Positions 61,696 to 64,000 of a DNA stretch of 64,000 nt are shown piece by piece; the first letter of the stretch is position 1; every line of letters begins with the position of its first letter. The translations under genes and the position numbers were made by a program. The notes beneath the pieces were generated by a model. It had not been told where the DNA came from. It was given only the letters and a program-made list of their open reading frames with translations, and ran no database searches. The stretch is from Frankia canadensis (lineage in GTDB: Bacteria > Actinomycetota > Actinomycetes > Frankiales > Frankiaceae): contig NZ_FZMO01000001.1 of the NCBI RefSeq assembly GCF_900197875.1, positions 62,001-126,000 of the forward strand, given 5' to 3'.

Positions 61696-61964
61696 GCCCG
61701 TTCCTCTCCCGTCCGCACGTCCCATCCCACCCGCACGGCAGCGATCCGCTACGCCGACGCCCGAGCCCGCACCAGAAAGCGCAATCCGCATCGCCTGCAC
61801 GACCGCCGCGCCAATGCGCTCTCAGTCTCTGGCACCTGGCGATACCGCCTCGGCGAGGGGCATCGACCGACCCCACAACCTCACGGCCGGCGCTCGGGGG
61901 GCGCTCGATGCGCCACCCGCCCCGAGACCGCCTCGTCCCGAGCCGCCCATTCTCACCCGATCTG

Positions 61965-61980
61965 CTACATGACATAGTAG
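61965..61980. promoter_or_regulatory. BlaI-type operator before NlpC/P60 gene 2
   Basis: CTACATGACATAGTAG, extended to GCTAC...GTAGC with flanks, is symmetric and nearly the same as the 60217 site. It ends 33 bases before the GTG at 62014 and is in the divergent gap with blaI. The rest of the 318-base gap (61696-61964) shows no gene. Confidence 0.75.
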
Positions 61981-62013
61981 CTAGGGCCAGATGGGGCGAA
62001 GGAAGGATTTTCA

Positions 62014-63078
62014 GTGGATCGAACCGCGAGGAGCGGCCATCCAGCGCAGGACAGCACACTTGCACGGGAACTCAGCCCTCTGCGTCAGGCCGGTCGGTTC
62101 AGTCGGCGGGGGATGCGGCTCACGCCAGCGCAGCGCCGGGCCGCCACCGTCGCGATGATGACCACCGGCGGATTCGCCGCCGCGTCCACCGGGTTCGCCC
62201 TGGCCACCTCCGACAACGTTCCGGCCGTGCCCACCATGCCGGTCACCACGGCTGACCTGGTCACCGGCTCGCGCCCACCCGCCCCGCATCTCCAGGCTGC
62301 GCCCCTCGCCGGCGCGATCGCGGATCTGACGCCGGCGTCCGGCTTCACCGCCTTGTCCATCACTCCCGATCACCCCGCGATCAACCCGAACGCACCCGTG
62401 ATCTTCACCGTGCGCGTGGTCGCCGCGGACGGACGAACGCCGCTCGCCGGGGAGACGGTGCGGATCGCCGTGGTCGACGGCCCGAAGTGGACCACCACCG
62501 CCCGGCTGCGGACCAACGGCGCGGGTGAGGCATACATCTCCGCCCGGCTGCTGTCGACCACCACCCTCACCGCCGTGTTCGACGGCTCCGACGCATTGCG
62601 CCCCTCGCTCGCCGACGCGACCACGGTCACCGTCACCGCTTCGAGCCCGCAGTCAGCCTCCGCCGACGCCGGCGGGGCAACCTCGATCGCGGGCACACCA
62701 TCGGTGGTGACCGAAGTACCCGCGAGCGGGATCGGCGCGAAAGCCGTCTACCTCGCCTCGCTGCAAAAGGGAAAACCCTACGTCTGGGGGGCGGCGGGAC
62801 CCTACGCCTTCGACTGCTCGGGCTACGCCCAGTACGTCTACCGGCAGCTCGGCCGGAATCTGCCACGTACCGCCCAGCAACAGTTCCAGGCCACGATCCG
62901 GATACCAAAATCCGGCAAGCAGCCCGGAGACCTGATCTTCTTCGGAACGCCGGGCAACATCACCCATATGGGGATCTACGCCGGCAACGGCTACATGTGG
63001 GCCGCGCCGCAGTCGGGGCGCACCATCAACCTGCAACCCATCTACTCCAGCACGTACTACGTCGGCCGGGTCAGTTGA
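62014..63078 (+). CDS. Secreted NlpC/P60 peptidoglycan endopeptidase 2
   Basis: The 354-residue product starts VDRTARSGHPAQDSTLAREL; the GTG at 62014 follows GGAAGGA. A basic start is followed by AATVAMMTTGGFAAASTGFA (signal/anchor). Residues about 110-215 form an Ig-like domain (PVIFTVRVVAADGRTPLAGE), and the C-terminal NlpC/P60 domain has FDCSGYAQYVYRQLGRNLP (Cys near 267) and His in THMGIYAG (near 319). The domain layout is the same as gene 1, so they are paralogues. There is no room for a riboswitch leader here. Confidence 0.93.
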   Translation: MDRTARSGHPAQDSTLARELSPLRQAGRFSRRGMRLTPAQRRAATVAMMTTGGFAAASTGFALATSDNVPAVPTMPVTTADLVTGSRPPAPHLQAAPLAGAIADLTPASGFTALSITPDHPAINPNAPVIFTVRVVAADGRTPLAGETVRIAVVDGPKWTTTARLRTNGAGEAYISARLLSTTTLTAVFDGSDALRPSLADATTVTVTASSPQSASADAGGATSIAGTPSVVTEVPASGIGAKAVYLASLQKGKPYVWGAAGPYAFDCSGYAQYVYRQLGRNLPRTAQQQFQATIRIPKSGKQPGDLIFFGTPGNITHMGIYAGNGYMWAAPQSGRTINLQPIYSSTYYVGRVS

Positions 63079-63436
63079 CACGCTTCGCCCGTCCACTGGT
63101 GACTGGCCCGGCGCCCCGAGCGCGGCAGCCACGGCGCGCTGCCCTGCGGAACGCAGCAGCGTTCTCTACGCCTACCCGACCGCAAGGCCCGGCTGCGAAG
63201 CACACAGATTGTTCCGCTGAGGATCCAGCTCGACTGCCAGGTCGATCCCTGACCGGCCAGTCCTGTGTCCCACTTGCGGATCGGGGCACACAGGCCCAAT
63301 CGGTCGGCCTACCGCGAACGCCCTCGCTACGGGCTCGCGGCCTCAGCTGAGGACCACCTTCAGACGGGGCCAGTGAATCCTTCGATCTGGGTGCGGATGT
63401 CGCTGCCCAGCTGGGCGACCCCTACGCGGTCGGCCC
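63079..63436. other. Gene-free stretch between NlpC/P60 and IS66 relic
   Basis: No frame shows family-like sequence, and no strong terminator was seen after the NlpC/P60 stop. The end toward 63436 probably belongs to a decayed insertion element. Confidence 0.45.
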
Positions 63437-63703
63437 TCAATCGCGACGCCTTCGTTTCGGTGCCTTTTTCGCGTACGGGCTGTCCGACGACGGTGGCTTC
63501 GACGATGTCGAGCTGTCCTTGCCCGCCTGGCGTTCCAATTCGGCGACCCGCCCAGCCAGCTGCTCGATCAGCCCGGTGGCCCGCGCGAGCTGCTCGGCCT
63601 GCTCGGCGATCAGCGCGGCCTGCGAGGCGATCGTCGCGTCCCGGTCCGCGAGCAGGCGCACGAGCTCGTCGTACGTCGGTCGGTCGCTGGACGCCACACC
63701 CAA
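63437..63703 (-). pseudogene. IS66-family transposase N-terminal fragment
   Basis: The 88-residue frame has a coiled-coil leader (LADRDATIASQAALIAEQAE) and then ERQAGKDSSTSSKPPSSDSP and YAKKAPKRRR. This is the diagnostic start of IS66-type TnpC transposases (LGxNSxNSSKPPSSD). It ends where the zinc-binding and DDE domains should begin. The start is a TTG at 63703 or a GTG at 63697. It is a truncated relic. Confidence 0.8.
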
Positions 63704-64000
63704 AAACTAGCGATCATGGCCCACCGTCACGCAACCGCCAGAGCGATCACAGAACAAGATCCAGCGAACAGGCAGCCACAACCCGTGACCCCAGCTGAAC
63801 AGCTACGTCCTCGCCGTACAGCGTGACGGACCAGAATCCGCCTGGGCCCGCTGATGGAAGCCCATCGGCGGGAAAGCGGGAAAGTGAAGCCGGTAGTTCG
63901 CGGTGCCGGACAGTCTGTCGCGTTCGGCGGTGAGACAGGGCTGGCGGTGAGAACCACCGGCTGTCCCTGCTCAGCACGAGCTGCCCTGTCCGGAGCACCG
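63704..64000. other. Window end, possible DUF1254/DUF1214-type fragment
   Basis: On the minus strand FPADGLPSAGPGGFWSVTLY (about 63790-63880) resembles the GFWS(V/L)TLYD segment of DUF1254/DUF1214 proteins. It is short, and the flanking sequence is not convincing. Otherwise no gene is supported up to the window end. Confidence 0.3.

Noticed and set aside
63747-63998. Minus-strand frame at the window end as a gene
   Set aside because: Only a short segment resembles DUF1254/DUF1214 proteins; the rest is unconvincing and cut by the window edge.

Overview
The window is very GC-rich with dense actinomycete-style coding. It carries many cytochrome P450s, F420-type LLM oxidoreductases, CaiB/BaiF and DUF35/thiolase genes, BlaI/M56 and NlpC/P60 genes, and relics of several insertion sequences. 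A Frankia-like member of the Actinomycetota fits best. This is an inference from gene content, because no rRNA or tRNA is present to anchor it.

Bases 1-18433 hold a large catabolic region around a divergent promoter at 9282-9404. A leftward operon (9281 to 602) encodes a non-classical thiolase, a DUF35 Zn-ribbon/OB protein, a two-domain CaiB/BaiF CoA-transferase, an alpha/beta hydrolase, a P450, an SDR and an LLM oxidoreductase. A rightward series (9405 to 18433) encodes an aldehyde dehydrogenase, an amidohydrolase, a thiolase, an SDR, an LLM enzyme, an FAD dehydrogenase and an aldo-keto reductase. Together they look like CoA-dependent breakdown of a hydrophobic (terpenoid- or steroid-like) carbonyl or acid. 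The substrate cannot be read from sequence.

Bases 18782-23698 encode one very large signalling protein: kinase-like, AAA ATPase/helical, GAF and GGDEF. A DoxX membrane protein follows, then a MarR relic without a start codon and an enoyl-CoA hydratase.

Bases 25982-51728 are a second set of catabolic modules: P450-ALDH-GMC oxidoreductase; LLM; TetR with ADH-ALDH-ferredoxin-P450; SDR; P450; HyuB/HyuA with an aldo-keto reductase; amidohydrolase; and cupin-P450-cupin-P450. The whole window has six P450s, three ALDHs, three LLM enzymes and three SDRs. A 16-bp palindrome close to ATCCTGNRTCCWGGAT occurs at eight intergenic sites in front of these modules and of DoxX. It suggests one dimeric repressor ties the modules into a regulon. 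The TetR protein at 32259-32858 is the only intact local candidate.

Bases 47283-47620 and 51685-58617 are recombination scars. They include fused fragments of thiolase, enoyl-CoA hydratase and a duplicated P450 end; an IS with perfect 16-bp terminal repeats; truncated integrase, Cas3, methyltransferase and transposase pieces; and a few intact genes (ferritin-like protein, winged-helix protein, PLP enzyme, His-rich membrane protein).

Bases 58888-63078 form a cell-wall module. Two secreted NlpC/P60 endopeptidases flank a BlaI repressor/M56 membrane protease pair. Near-identical BlaI-type operators lie upstream of both hydrolases. The first hydrolase also carries a ydaO-type c-di-AMP riboswitch leader. 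The window ends in an IS66 fragment.
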